Shown: positions 16,007-25,851, numbered from the stretch's first letter. The stretch: 64,000 bases of DNA from Aldehydirespirator sp965116665 (GCA_965116665.1 OZ220709.1:1178001-1242000), one strand, 5' to 3'. The notes: generated from the sequence alone by a model not told the origin. A program made the numbers and translations.

Positions 16007-19000
16007 GTGAGGCCCTTACTGCGGACGGTCGCGGCCGCCTTGAGCGTCTCGTCGGACGTGCCCGCGAGAGGCTGGAACAAGACTTGGCGGTCCGGGCCTC
16101 GGGTCAGTTCGGCATCGACTCCAACGGGTCAATCGCCGACGAGACGGATCTGCGGCTCGACCGCGGCGGCCTCACCGAACGCCGTGAGATCGTCGAGGTT
16201 GTCCGCTTCCTGGAGAGCGAGGGACGCTCGCCGGCCGAGGCCGTCGCTCGCCTCATCCGGGAGGCGGTCTTCACCCATCTCAACCGTCTCGTGGCGATAC
16301 GGATAGCGGAGGAACTCGACATTCTCCCCCCGTCGCTCGCGGAGGGCGAGCGCTCGCAGGGGTACCTCGAGGTTCGGGAGTTGGCCCCCCTGCTCGCCAG
16401 CGACGACACCAACGGCTACTGGGCCTATCTCAGGCTCTGCGGCGACGAACTGGCTGGCGACGTTCCCAACCTCTTCGACGCCCGCAATCCGCTGCTGGCC
16501 TTGGCGCCGAGCCCTGCCGCTCTGCGCGATCTCGTCACCTTGTTCGCTGATCCCGAGTGCTGCGATCTGTGGAGGGCATCGGACTGCCTCGGATGGTCCT
16601 ATCAGTTCTTCAACACCGCCGAGGACCGCCGGAGAGCCCGGTACCGCGACGACGGCTCCCCCAAGGCGCCTGAGACCTCCGAGGACCTGGCAGTTCGCAA
16701 TCAGTTCTTCACTCCCCGCTATGTGGTCGACTTCCTCGTCCAGAACAGCCTCGGGCGACGCTTACTCGACGCCGATCCCCGGTCGCCGCTGCTGGACGAT
16801 CTGCCGCTGCTCGTGGATCCGCCAACCGAACCGGGACTGCCCGTCGACTTGGCAGAGGTCTCGGTTCTGGATCCGGCTTGCGGGTCGGGCCATTTCTTGC
16901 TGGGCGCCTACGACCTGCTCGAGAAGGCCTGGTCGCACACAGGCGTTGAGCCGGGAGATGCGGCACCGAGCATTCTCAAATCGCTGTGGGGAATAGACAT
17001 TGACCTGCGCTGCGTACAGGTGGCCTCAGCGGCGTTGCTGCTGCGAGCCCGGCGTGCATGCCCGCAGGGCGAACTGCCCCGCCCGAACATCATCTGCGCC
17101 CGAGCACTTCCCGCCACCGCTACTGGCTTCGACGAGTTGGTCGAGCGTCTCGACCCTACGAAACGCGCTCTGCTCACAGCCTTGACCGAACTCCTTGAGC
17201 AAGCGCCCGTCCTCGGCCCGCTGCTGCGGCTGGAGGACCCCATCGAAGAGGTGATACTCGGGTCCATAGCGGGTAGCCCTAGTGGAGCGCTCGCCCGCGC
17301 CGTCGATCCCGACACCATCGTGCGCCTGCGCGACGAACTGCTTGAGGAACTGGGCACATTCGCGGCCTCGACGACGGCAAGTCCGGCCGAGCGCCTGCTG
17401 GTTGCAGAGGCCAACGACGCCGTGAGATTCGTAATGGCTCTTCAGCACCGCTACGACGCAGTGTTGCAGAACCCGCCCTTCGGTGATCCCGTCCCCGACA
17501 CCAAGTCCTACCTGAAGGCCGCCTATCCGTGGATCCCGAGCCGGAATCACAACCTGCTGGCCGTCTTCGTAGGACGGAGCCTTGAGTTGTGCAAGCCAGA
17601 TGAGGGCTATGTGGGTGCCATCACGGCCCGCTCCGGGATGTTCCTCAAGACCTTTGAGGACTGGCGCAAGGAGATCCTGCTTGGTCACCGGCTCGTGGCG
17701 CTGGCAGACCTAGGTCACGGCGTGATGGAGCAGGCCCTAGTTGAGGCCGCGGCCTATGTCGTAGGCGCGGCCTCGGCGCAGCCCGACCACCGTGGAACCT
17801 TCATCCGGCTCCTGCGGGACACCGATAGGCCAGCCGGGCTTGCTGCCGCCGCGGTCGCTCACCGGGAGAGCGTGCGCGACGACCGAGTCTTCCAAGTGGC
17901 GCTCAGTGACTTCAAGGCTGTGCCCGGGTGGCCTGTCGCCTACTGGATGGGCGTGTCCTTGCGGCGCCTCTTCGCGCGCTATCCATCGCTGGAGGGCCGC
18001 GGCGCAGAAGTCCGTCAAGGGCTCGCGACCGGTGATGACTTTCGCTTCGTCCGAGCGTTCTGGGAGGTCGATCCCTCTCGCATCGCCCGCAGCCGCGACG
18101 AGACCAAGACAGGAAGACGATGGGCGCCCTTCGCCAAAGGCGGCGAGTACAGCCCCTATTGGGCCGACATCCACCTAGTTGTCGACTGGAAGGATGACGG
18201 CGAATTCCTCCGAGCGTACGACGGTTCGGTTCTCCGTAACATTCAGTACAACTTCTGCCCCGGCCTTACCTGGCCCCTTCGCACCAACAGCGGATTCGGC
18301 ATCAGAGTGCTGCCAGCCGGAGTTGTGACCGGCCACAAGGGTCCGGCAGTGTTTCCCTTAGCCGATCCAGCCGCGACGCTCGGGTGCCTCAAGTCTCGCC
18401 TAATGCAAGCCTGCATCGATGTCATGGTCGCGGCCGGGGAGGAGGTGACGAGCGGCGGCGCGGCACGCAGCTACGAAGTCGGTCTCGTCAAGCAGCTTCC
18501 CTGGCTTGACCGCATCGGGTCGGACTCAGGATTATCGGATGCCGTCGGATCAATTGCGAGCCTCCGGCGCCGCGCCGACACCCAGGATGAGTCCACCCGG
18601 GCATTTGTCGCGCCCGCGATTTTGCCGGCGCTGGTGGCCGGAAGTGATCTCACCAAGGCAACTGAAGATGCCGCGGCCGACTCTGGAGCCGACCACTTGG
18701 CCGTCATCCAGTTGGCTCATCAACTTGAGGAGCGCATCCATTCCCTCGCTGAGCTCGACCCGGAGGCGGAGGCCTACCTCGACTCGGAGGTAGGGCCGCA
18801 TCCGGCCTCATACTCGGCAGGTCCGCTCGACGAGAAGGAGTTGAGCAGGCTCCTCGCTAAGCCGATCAGCAACGTGATCGGCGAGATCACCGAGCGACGC
18901 GGCGGGGCCCGCGCTGTGGCGAACCTCACCTACTGTGCCGACAGGCGATTGGAGGTGATCGCTCACGGATTGCAGCGGCCTCCAGCCCAGATCGAGGCGT

Positions 19001-19869
19001 TCAGGTGCGAGCGACGAATTCTGCCGCACGGCGAACCGGCAGCCTCGGCGGCGAACATCTTGAGCTACCTAGTTGGGCTCGCATTCGGACGGTGGGATGT
19101 TCGCCTCGCCGGAGACTCGGCACTTGAGATTGGCGGCCTGTTCGATCCAGTGCCTGTCCATCCTCCCGGCATGCTTCTCGACGACGGACGACCGGCCCGG
19201 ATGACGCCTGCCGGCTACGAGCTGGATCTACCGCCCGAGCAGATCCTGTTGGATCAGTCCGGCCACACCTGGGACGTCGTCGAACGCGTCACGGCGGCAG
19301 CCTCGCTGCTGGTCGAAGAGGCCGACCGACTGTTCGATGATCTCATGTCGCATCTCGACGGCCGCGACCTTCGACACCAGATGCGCAGGCACTTCTTCAA
19401 GGAGCATCTCACCCGCTACACGAAGTCGCGCCGTAGGGCCCCAATCTACTGGCCTCTCTACACCCCGTCCGGCGCCTGGGGCGTCTGGGTCTACGCTCCC
19501 TCGCTTCGGCGGGAGACGCTTTATGCGATCGAGGCTGCCGCATCGGCTCGGCTGCAGGCAGCCCAGGCCGAGATGAACCGGCTGGTCCGCATCCTGTCGG
19601 ATGGTGCCACGGGCAGCTCGGCGAGAGAGGCTGCCGACGCTTTAGAAACCGAGCAGCAGCTATCTGAGGAGCTGGTCGCATTTCGGCGGGAGGCCGAACG
19701 CGTCGCGGCGCTCGGGTGGGTGCCCGATCTGGACGACGGCATAGTCCTTTGCGCCGCACCGTTGGCCAGCCTGTTCCTTGCTTGGCCAGAGGCGGCCAAG
19801 CAGCGCGACAGCGTCAGAGCCGGCAAGTATCCGTGGGCTTCGGTGTCGAAGTGGGGTGGCGAGCTGTGA
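16003..19869 (+). CDS. pglX: BREX adenine-specific DNA methyltransferase PglX
   Basis: Methylates an asymmetric host DNA motif to mark self, and is needed for defence in most BREX types. The 1288 residues include the SAM-binding motif DPACGSGHFLLGAYD (about 289-303) and the N6-adenine catalytic motif NPPFGDP (about 490-496). The helical N-terminal RERLEQDLAVRASGQFGI is typical of the class 1 PglX family. The C-terminal half, with target-recognition function expected, contains KGGEYSPYWAD and YNFCPGLTWPLRT. Length is typical. Start overlaps brxC (ATGA) and stop overlaps the pglZ GTG. Confidence 0.95.
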   Translation: MSEALTADGRGRLERLVGRARERLEQDLAVRASGQFGIDSNGSIADETDLRLDRGGLTERREIVEVVRFLESEGRSPAEAVARLIREAVFTHLNRLVAIRIAEELDILPPSLAEGERSQGYLEVRELAPLLASDDTNGYWAYLRLCGDELAGDVPNLFDARNPLLALAPSPAALRDLVTLFADPECCDLWRASDCLGWSYQFFNTAEDRRRARYRDDGSPKAPETSEDLAVRNQFFTPRYVVDFLVQNSLGRRLLDADPRSPLLDDLPLLVDPPTEPGLPVDLAEVSVLDPACGSGHFLLGAYDLLEKAWSHTGVEPGDAAPSILKSLWGIDIDLRCVQVASAALLLRARRACPQGELPRPNIICARALPATATGFDELVERLDPTKRALLTALTELLEQAPVLGPLLRLEDPIEEVILGSIAGSPSGALARAVDPDTIVRLRDELLEELGTFAASTTASPAERLLVAEANDAVRFVMALQHRYDAVLQNPPFGDPVPDTKSYLKAAYPWIPSRNHNLLAVFVGRSLELCKPDEGYVGAITARSGMFLKTFEDWRKEILLGHRLVALADLGHGVMEQALVEAAAYVVGAASAQPDHRGTFIRLLRDTDRPAGLAAAAVAHRESVRDDRVFQVALSDFKAVPGWPVAYWMGVSLRRLFARYPSLEGRGAEVRQGLATGDDFRFVRAFWEVDPSRIARSRDETKTGRRWAPFAKGGEYSPYWADIHLVVDWKDDGEFLRAYDGSVLRNIQYNFCPGLTWPLRTNSGFGIRVLPAGVVTGHKGPAVFPLADPAATLGCLKSRLMQACIDVMVAAGEEVTSGGAARSYEVGLVKQLPWLDRIGSDSGLSDAVGSIASLRRRADTQDESTRAFVAPAILPALVAGSDLTKATEDAAADSGADHLAVIQLAHQLEERIHSLAELDPEAEAYLDSEVGPHPASYSAGPLDEKELSRLLAKPISNVIGEITERRGGARAVANLTYCADRRLEVIAHGLQRPPAQIEAFRCERRILPHGEPAASAANILSYLVGLAFGRWDVRLAGDSALEIGGLFDPVPVHPPGMLLDDGRPARMTPAGYELDLPPEQILLDQSGHTWDVVERVTAAASLLVEEADRLFDDLMSHLDGRDLRHQMRRHFFKEHLTRYTKSRRRAPIYWPLYTPSGAWGVWVYAPSLRRETLYAIEAAASARLQAAQAEMNRLVRILSDGATGSSAREAADALETEQQLSEELVAFRREAERVAALGWVPDLDDGIVLCAAPLASLFLAWPEAAKQRDSVRAGKYPWASVSKWGGEL

Positions 19870-22421
19870 CAGTCATGCGCGAGCACCTGACAGCCCAGCT
19901 CGACCGAAAGGTGCGCTCCCACGGACTCGTCGTCTGGTCGGACCCGGCGCAAGAGTACGCCGGCGTCTGGTCTTCGCTCGTTCCCGAGGGTGTGCGCACA
20001 GAGGCGTTCGAGGGAAGTTGGTACGAGCTGCGGCGGCGGATCGAGGCCGCCGTCGGCGGCGATGCACCGCCCAAGCTGGTGGTGTACGCACCGGCCTCGC
20101 CACCGGACGAAGACCCGCTAGCTGAGCTTCGAAGGGCTGCCGGACGATTCAATCTGAGGCTGGCGACATTGGCCAGGCAGAGCCTCAAGCAGCGCCTGTC
20201 GGCCGCCAGGATCGATGAGATCGCCGGCGCCACCCGCACGCTCGAGCAGGCAGAGGCGGCAGCCGAGGGCGCCGGTGACGCCGATGTGCGCTTAGTGGGA
20301 GTCCTCGGCGCGACGGATCCAGCCAGCATGCTTGTCGAGGTCCTCACCGGCGCCGCCGACGCGCGACTCGACTCGCGAGGCGCTTGGGGAGCAGTCGCGG
20401 ACCTGGCGCGCCACATCGTCGGGGCTCCTAGCCCCGGCGTGCCGCAAACGGAACCGGGCGTGCTCTTCGAACCCGACGAGAGCCGCGAACGCGGCCAGGG
20501 ACTAGGTCAATCGCCAGACGAGCTGCGCCGCGGCCTATTTCAGCACCTGATGCTCTGCGACTTAGACCGAGCCGCGGAAGAGGCGCTTCCGGAAGAGTTG
20601 GCAGAAGTCGGCGTGCGCCCCAAGGCCAACCAGCAGCGGACGGCTTGCGACGTGCTGAAGCGCCTCCGCGAGAGGCCGGACGGCTTCGCGACCTACAGGC
20701 GGCTCGCCGACGGGTTCGACCGTCGGTTCGGACTCGACACAGGAATCCAGTGGTGGACCGGCCTCGAAGAAGCGGCCGGGACTCCTGCTCTGGAAATGGC
20801 AACCTTCAGACACGGCATCGAGTTGCTGGTAGCGGGTCGCCATGCGGACACCCTCCGAATCGCTGAACGCCGCCTTGCGCTGAGTCCGTGGACGTCGGAT
20901 CCTCTATCGGACTGGGGGAGCCGGTGGAGGGCGTCCGAGGCGGTAGCGCGGCTTCATGGTGAACTCTCAAGCGGTCAGGTGCCACAAGACGCTGACACGA
21001 GTCGCCTGCTGGAGTGGTACGCAGACCGGGGATGGCGAGTGGACCGGGCTCACCGGCGGCTGGAACTGGCCTGTACCGAACTGGGGACCTTCGGCGAGCT
21101 GGAGGGTTCGATCGTCTCGGCTCGGGCTGCGTATGAACTCTGGCTCGAGGGTGTGCTCGGCCGTTTCGTGGCGTCGGTGGCCGACGGAGTGCTCGAAATC
21201 GGCGACCTCGTGCGCCAAGGCGATGTCCACGACCGCTTCGTGGGCCCGGCGAGCGGCCGGACCGCCTATGTGTGGGTTGACGCCCTCCGGTACGAGCTCG
21301 GAATCGAACTCGCTGATGCCCTGCGCCAGATCACGGACCGGGTAGAGCTTCATGCCGCGGTGGCTGCGGTGCCGACCATCACGCAGGTCGGAATGGCGAA
21401 CCTGCTTCCGGCCGCTTCGACGGGCCTACGACTGTCGCTCGACGGTGAACGCATCGCCGTCCACGTCGGAGGTGTCGCCGTGGACACGGTCCCCCACCGG
21501 TGCGACCTCCTGCGAGCCCGCCACGGCAGCGTTGCCAACCTCGACCTCAACGACGCCTCCCAGAAGGGCGAGAAGGCACTCAGCAATGCCATCGGCGACG
21601 CCGACCTGATCCTCATCCGATCGCAGGAAGTGGATGCGGCCGGCGAGTCGGGGATGCTGTCGGTGGCGTGGGCGGACTTCCAGAATGTCGTCAACCTGCT
21701 CGCCGGCGTGATCGCTCGTCTGGCGCAGTGCGGTGTCGATCGTATCGTCGTGTCTGCCGATCACGGCTTCATCGCGCTCAGCCGGGATCTGGGCTCCGAT
21801 CGCACCGTCGATGCCCCAACAGGTGCTGTCGGCACCACCAAGCGGCGGGTGTTCGTCGGCCGAGGCGGCACGCCGAACCCGGCCACGGCGAGGATCCCGC
21901 TGGCGTCTTGTGGCATCCCGGGAGACCTCGACCTTGTGGTTCCAAGGGGTCTGGCGGTGTTCAAGGCCAGCGGCGGCCGGCAGTTCTTTCACGGCGGCCT
22001 CTCACCACAGGAACTGGTCGTGCCCGTAATTGTCGTTGAACTCGTGCGAGTTCCGCCGCCCCAGAAGCTGGAGGTGAACGTAGCCGTCGCGGGCGGAAGG
22101 ATCACGACTGGCGTCTTCGCTGCCAGCCTGTCGTTTGAGGGCAACCTCTTCGCGAGGGAGGTGAACGTGCGGGTTGTTGCGGGAAAGGGACACGGCGCTA
22201 CTGTCGCACGCGTCGTGTCCGGCGACGGCTACGATCTCGATACTGGAGCAGTGACGATCGCCGCCAACGAGCCTCGGGTACTCACCTTCCAGGTGACCGA
22301 GAACCTCGATGCCGACACCAAGGTCGAACTGCAGGTGTTCGACGCCCGGACCGGCCAGAAGCTCGGTTCTTCGGCGGTCTCCGTGGCCTCTCCAGTAGTG
22401 GTGGAGGATCAGCTTGACTGA
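19866..22421 (+). CDS. pglZ: BREX alkaline-phosphatase-superfamily protein PglZ
   Basis: Core BREX protein of the alkaline phosphatase superfamily. Metal-site landmarks are VWVDALRYELGIELADAL (about residues 466-483) and VVSADHGFIAL (about 625-635), the D-x-x-R-Y and S-A-D-H-G-F motifs expected for PglZ. The N-terminal part (SHGLVVWSDPAQEYAGVW) fits type 1/6 PglZ. The GTG at 19866 overlaps the pglX stop (GTGA) and gives 851 residues; an ATG at 19875 would shorten it by three. A C-terminal beta-rich extension (about residues 735-851) follows the catalytic domain. Confidence 0.94.
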   Translation: MTVMREHLTAQLDRKVRSHGLVVWSDPAQEYAGVWSSLVPEGVRTEAFEGSWYELRRRIEAAVGGDAPPKLVVYAPASPPDEDPLAELRRAAGRFNLRLATLARQSLKQRLSAARIDEIAGATRTLEQAEAAAEGAGDADVRLVGVLGATDPASMLVEVLTGAADARLDSRGAWGAVADLARHIVGAPSPGVPQTEPGVLFEPDESRERGQGLGQSPDELRRGLFQHLMLCDLDRAAEEALPEELAEVGVRPKANQQRTACDVLKRLRERPDGFATYRRLADGFDRRFGLDTGIQWWTGLEEAAGTPALEMATFRHGIELLVAGRHADTLRIAERRLALSPWTSDPLSDWGSRWRASEAVARLHGELSSGQVPQDADTSRLLEWYADRGWRVDRAHRRLELACTELGTFGELEGSIVSARAAYELWLEGVLGRFVASVADGVLEIGDLVRQGDVHDRFVGPASGRTAYVWVDALRYELGIELADALRQITDRVELHAAVAAVPTITQVGMANLLPAASTGLRLSLDGERIAVHVGGVAVDTVPHRCDLLRARHGSVANLDLNDASQKGEKALSNAIGDADLILIRSQEVDAAGESGMLSVAWADFQNVVNLLAGVIARLAQCGVDRIVVSADHGFIALSRDLGSDRTVDAPTGAVGTTKRRVFVGRGGTPNPATARIPLASCGIPGDLDLVVPRGLAVFKASGGRQFFHGGLSPQELVVPVIVVELVRVPPPQKLEVNVAVAGGRITTGVFAASLSFEGNLFAREVNVRVVAGKGHGATVARVVSGDGYDLDTGAVTIAANEPRVLTFQVTENLDADTKVELQVFDARTGQKLGSSAVSVASPVVVEDQLD

Positions 22422-24453
22422 GGCAGAGATGCATCTGGACCAACTCGATCAGGCCGCCGTTGAGGCCTTCTCCGGGCGCGTCGTCCGCAAGGATCTGGTC
22501 CGGCAGGTCAAGGTTGGGGCCAACGTGCCCGTGTACGTGCTTGAGTTCCTGTTAGGGAAGTACTGCGCCACCGACGATCCGTTCTCCATCGAGGCCGGGC
22601 TGATGGTTGTCAACCAGACTCTCAAGGACAACTTCATCCGGCCTGATGAGTCGGAACTGGCCAAGGCGCGTGTCAAGCAGCGCGGCCAGTTGCGCCTCAT
22701 TGACAAAGTCGATGTGCGGCTGCTTGCCAGTGAGGACAAGTTCTGGGCACACCTCCAGAACTTCGGCGACAAGTTCGTCCATGTTCCCGAGCATCTTGTC
22801 TACAAGTACGACCGGCTTCTTCAGGGCGGCGCGTGGTGCCAGGTCGACCTGCTCTACGACGCGGCCGCGGACGAGGCACAGAAGCGGCCCTTCTACATCC
22901 GCGCGCTCAAGCCCATCCAAGTCGCCGCCTTCGACCTTGACGAGTTCATTCAGGGGCGCCACCGCTTGAGCCGCGACGCCTGGCTCGATCTCGTCATGCG
23001 AACCGTCGGCTTGGAGCCGGGCGAGTACGACCTGCGCGGCAAGCTCGTGGCCGTCTGCCGGCTCGTCCCGATGGCCGAGCGAAACTTCAACCTCATCGAG
23101 CTGGGACCGTGGGGGACCGGCAAGAGCTTCGTGTACCGGGAGTCCAACCCCAACGCCATCCTCATATCGGGCGGCAAAGTCACCGTCGCCCAAATGTTCG
23201 TCAACATGTCGACCGGACGGGTCGGGCTACTCGGCACCTGGGATGTCGTGGCCTTCGACGAGGTTGCCGGCCTTCAGGTGTCGGACCCCACCGTCGTCAA
23301 CATGCTCAAGGACTACATGGAGTCGGGGTCCTTCGCCCGAGGCAAGGAGGAGGTCCCCGCCGAAGCTGCCGTGGTGCTGATCGGCAACACGAGCCGCCCC
23401 CACACCGACCTGGTGCGCGAGGCCCACCTGTTTGCCGACCTCCCCAAGGCCATGATCGACCCGGCGTTCTTGGACCGGCTGCATTACTACCTGCCCGGCT
23501 GGGAGGCCCCGAAGCTTGAGGCTCGCCTGTTCACCGATCATTTTGGCTTCGTCTCGGACTACTTCGCCGAAGCGATGCGCCAGATGCGCAAGCAGAGCTT
23601 CGTCCGGGCCATCGACGAGGAGTTCGCGCTCGGGAGTCACCTGTCGGCACGCGACGAGAAGGCCGTCCGCAAGACCGTCTCGGGCCTGCTCAAGATCCTG
23701 CATCCCCATGGCGAGTGGACCCGATCAGAACTCCGGCAGTACCTCGAGTTCGCCCTCGAAGGCCGGCGCCGGGTGAAGGAGCAACTCAAGAAGCTGGCCG
23801 CGCACGACTACGCCAAGACCGCCTTCAGCTACATAGAGCGCGACACCGGCCAAGAGCACTGGATCGATGTCGCCGAGCAGCCCGACAACCTAGCCGCCGA
23901 CCTCGATGCCGAGACACAGCAGACCTCGTCGGCGACTCCTGCGGACGCCGCACCGACTCGTGAGACGGCGACGGAGCAACTCATCGCTGGGGGCGAGTCC
24001 AAGCTCGTCGAGTTCAAGCAGACCGCACGAGTCAACGTCCATACGAACAAGCGCGATCCCGTACTCGAGCTGATGGTGATCAAGACGGTCGCAGGATTCA
24101 TGAATGCTGAAGGCGGAACGCTTCTGATCGGCGTGACCGACACGGGCGAGGTGTCCGGCATCGAAGCAGACCTCAAGACCCTCGGCAGGAGGCAGACCCC
24201 CGACGGCTTCGCGTTGTGGCTCAACAACCTTTTGGATAAGGCACTAGGCCCGACCGCCGCGTCACTCGTACGAATCACCTTCGAATCCCACGCCGATGAG
24301 ACACTGAGCCGCGTGGATGCGGCACCCGGCAAGGAACCCACGTTCGTGAAGGGTGGTAAAGGCGAAGCAGACTTCTACGTTCGTCTTAACAACGCCACCC
24401 GCCGCCTAAACACCTCAGAAGCCCTGAACTTCATCCGCACAAAATGGAACTGA
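22414..24453 (+). CDS. brxL: BREX effector BrxL fused to a C-terminal AlbA_2 (Schlafen-like) domain
   Basis: The first 490 residues are BrxL: KVGANVPVYVLEFLLGKY, Walker A in LGPWGTGKSFVYRE (about 229-242), ISGGKVTVAQMFVN, Walker B in VVAFDEVAGL (about 278-287) and LIGNTSRPHTDLV. After a Thr/Ala-rich linker (about 495-525), residues 528-670 do not resemble the Lon-type protease region of canonical BrxL but match the AlbA_2/Schlafen DNA-binding fold: VEFKQTARVN, AGFMNAEGGTLLIGV with DTGEVSGIEAD, and FYVRLNNATRRLN. The TTG at 22414 has GGAGG 6 nt upstream and overlaps the pglZ stop; ATG 22429 is the alternative. It ends the operon. Confidence 0.92.
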   Translation: MTEAEMHLDQLDQAAVEAFSGRVVRKDLVRQVKVGANVPVYVLEFLLGKYCATDDPFSIEAGLMVVNQTLKDNFIRPDESELAKARVKQRGQLRLIDKVDVRLLASEDKFWAHLQNFGDKFVHVPEHLVYKYDRLLQGGAWCQVDLLYDAAADEAQKRPFYIRALKPIQVAAFDLDEFIQGRHRLSRDAWLDLVMRTVGLEPGEYDLRGKLVAVCRLVPMAERNFNLIELGPWGTGKSFVYRESNPNAILISGGKVTVAQMFVNMSTGRVGLLGTWDVVAFDEVAGLQVSDPTVVNMLKDYMESGSFARGKEEVPAEAAVVLIGNTSRPHTDLVREAHLFADLPKAMIDPAFLDRLHYYLPGWEAPKLEARLFTDHFGFVSDYFAEAMRQMRKQSFVRAIDEEFALGSHLSARDEKAVRKTVSGLLKILHPHGEWTRSELRQYLEFALEGRRRVKEQLKKLAAHDYAKTAFSYIERDTGQEHWIDVAEQPDNLAADLDAETQQTSSATPADAAPTRETATEQLIAGGESKLVEFKQTARVNVHTNKRDPVLELMVIKTVAGFMNAEGGTLLIGVTDTGEVSGIEADLKTLGRRQTPDGFALWLNNLLDKALGPTAASLVRITFESHADETLSRVDAAPGKEPTFVKGGKGEADFYVRLNNATRRLNTSEALNFIRTKWN

Positions 24454-24525
24454 GCGGACGCAATCTGGCGAAGTGTGCCATGATCGTACCCGGGTTTCGG
24501 TCGTGTTGGAATGAGCTGAGCCGTG

Positions 24526-25785
24526 ATGGCTGACCTGCTCGACGACCTGCGGGCCCGCGGGCTGGTCCACGACCACACCGACGAGGCTGCGCTCCGGGAA
24601 CTGTTGGGGGCCGGCCCAGTCGTCCTCTATTGCGGCATGGATCCCAGCGCCGACAGCCTGCACGTCGGCCACCTGGTGGGGGTGCTGGTGCTGCGCCGCT
24701 TCCAGGAGGCCGGCCACCGCCCGCTGGCGCTGGTGGGAGGGGCCACCGGCATGGTCGGCGACCCCAGCGGCCGCTCCGACGAGCGCACCCTGCTCGACGC
24801 GGCCACCCTCGAGGCCAACACCGCCGGCATCCGCACCCAGCTCGAGGCCCTGTTCGACTTCGGCGGCGAGAGCGCCGCCCGTCTCGTCAACAACTACGAC
24901 TGGACCCGCGACGTGACGCTGCTCGACTTCCTGAGGGACGTGGGCAAGCACATCACCGTCAACCAGATGGTGGCCAAGGACTCGGTGCGCAGCCGCATGG
25001 ACAGCGAGCAGGGCATCTCCTTCACCGAGTTCAGCTACATGCTCCTGCAGGCCTTCGACTACTGGTGGCAGTTCGAGCACTACGGCTGCCGCCTGCAGGT
25101 GGGTGGCTCCGACCAGTGGGGCAACATCACCGCGGGCATCGACCTGGTACGCCGCCGCAGCGGGTCCGCGGTCCACGGACTCACCTGGCCGTTGATGACC
25201 CGGGCCGACGGCCAGAAGTTCGGCAAGACGGCCGAGGGCGCGGTGTGGCTCGACCCCGCCCGGACCCTGCCCTTCGAGCTGCACCAGTACTTCGTCAACA
25301 CCGACGACCGCGACGTCGAACGGCTGCTCCTGCAGCTCACGCTGCTGCCGGTGACCGAGGTGGCCGGGATCATGGCGTCCCACGAGGTTGCCCCCCATGA
25401 GCGCCGGGCCCAGCGGGCGCTGGCCGACGAGGTCTGCACTCTGGTGCACGGCGCCGCGGCCACCCGCCAGTCCCGTCTGGCGGCCGAGGTGCTGTTCGGG
25501 CAGTCGGCCCTATCGGTGGACCGGCTGGAGGCGGTGCGGGGCATCGTGCCCGAGACGGTGGTTCCGGGCCCGGCCCTCGAGGGCGGCGAGCCGGCAGTCG
25601 ACGCGCTGGTCGCGTCCGGAGTGTGCTCCTCACGCTCGGACGCCCGCCGATCGATCGCGTCCGGCGGGATCCGGGTCAACGGTCAGCGTGTGGAGTCTCC
25701 GTCGGACCGGGTCGAGTTGGTGGACGGCCGCTATGCGCTGGTCCAGCGGGGCCGCCGTCAGCGCCACCTCCTCGTGGTGGAGTAG
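24526..25785 (+). CDS. tyrS: Tyrosyl-tRNA synthetase
   Basis: Class I aminoacyl-tRNA synthetase charging tRNA-Tyr. The ATP-binding HIGH motif appears as HVGHL (about residue 45), the KMSKS loop as KFGKT (about 229), and GGSDQWGNIT is the TyrRS signature. An S4 RNA-binding domain forms the C-terminus (SSRSDARRSIASGGIRVNG). ATG 24526 is preceded by an in-frame GTG at 24523; with ATG the protein has 419 residues, normal for bacterial TyrRS. It lies 72 bp after brxL in the same direction; the gap shows no clear terminator or T-box. Confidence 0.97.
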   Translation: MADLLDDLRARGLVHDHTDEAALRELLGAGPVVLYCGMDPSADSLHVGHLVGVLVLRRFQEAGHRPLALVGGATGMVGDPSGRSDERTLLDAATLEANTAGIRTQLEALFDFGGESAARLVNNYDWTRDVTLLDFLRDVGKHITVNQMVAKDSVRSRMDSEQGISFTEFSYMLLQAFDYWWQFEHYGCRLQVGGSDQWGNITAGIDLVRRRSGSAVHGLTWPLMTRADGQKFGKTAEGAVWLDPARTLPFELHQYFVNTDDRDVERLLLQLTLLPVTEVAGIMASHEVAPHERRAQRALADEVCTLVHGAAATRQSRLAAEVLFGQSALSVDRLEAVRGIVPETVVPGPALEGGEPAVDALVASGVCSSRSDARRSIASGGIRVNGQRVESPSDRVELVDGRYALVQRGRRQRHLLVVE

Positions 25786-25822
25786 CCCGCTGGGGGGATC
25801 ACTCGGCAACATCGGGATCCGG

Positions 25823-25851
25823 TTGTGTAAGTGGGCGGGGCCCGCTAGCGT
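25823..25851 (+). promoter_or_regulatory. Candidate rRNA operon promoter
   Basis: TTGTGT (25823-25828) and TAGCGT (25846-25851) are separated by 17 nt, about 380 nt upstream of mature 16S rRNA, a suitable place for a bacterial rRNA promoter. Both hexamers deviate from consensus, so this is a candidate only. The same -35 hexamer recurs in the promoter-like sequence at 62170. Confidence 0.35.

Noticed and set aside
24454..24525. T-box or other riboswitch before tyrS
   Set aside because: The 72-bp gap is too short and lacks the T-box sequence and specifier stem.
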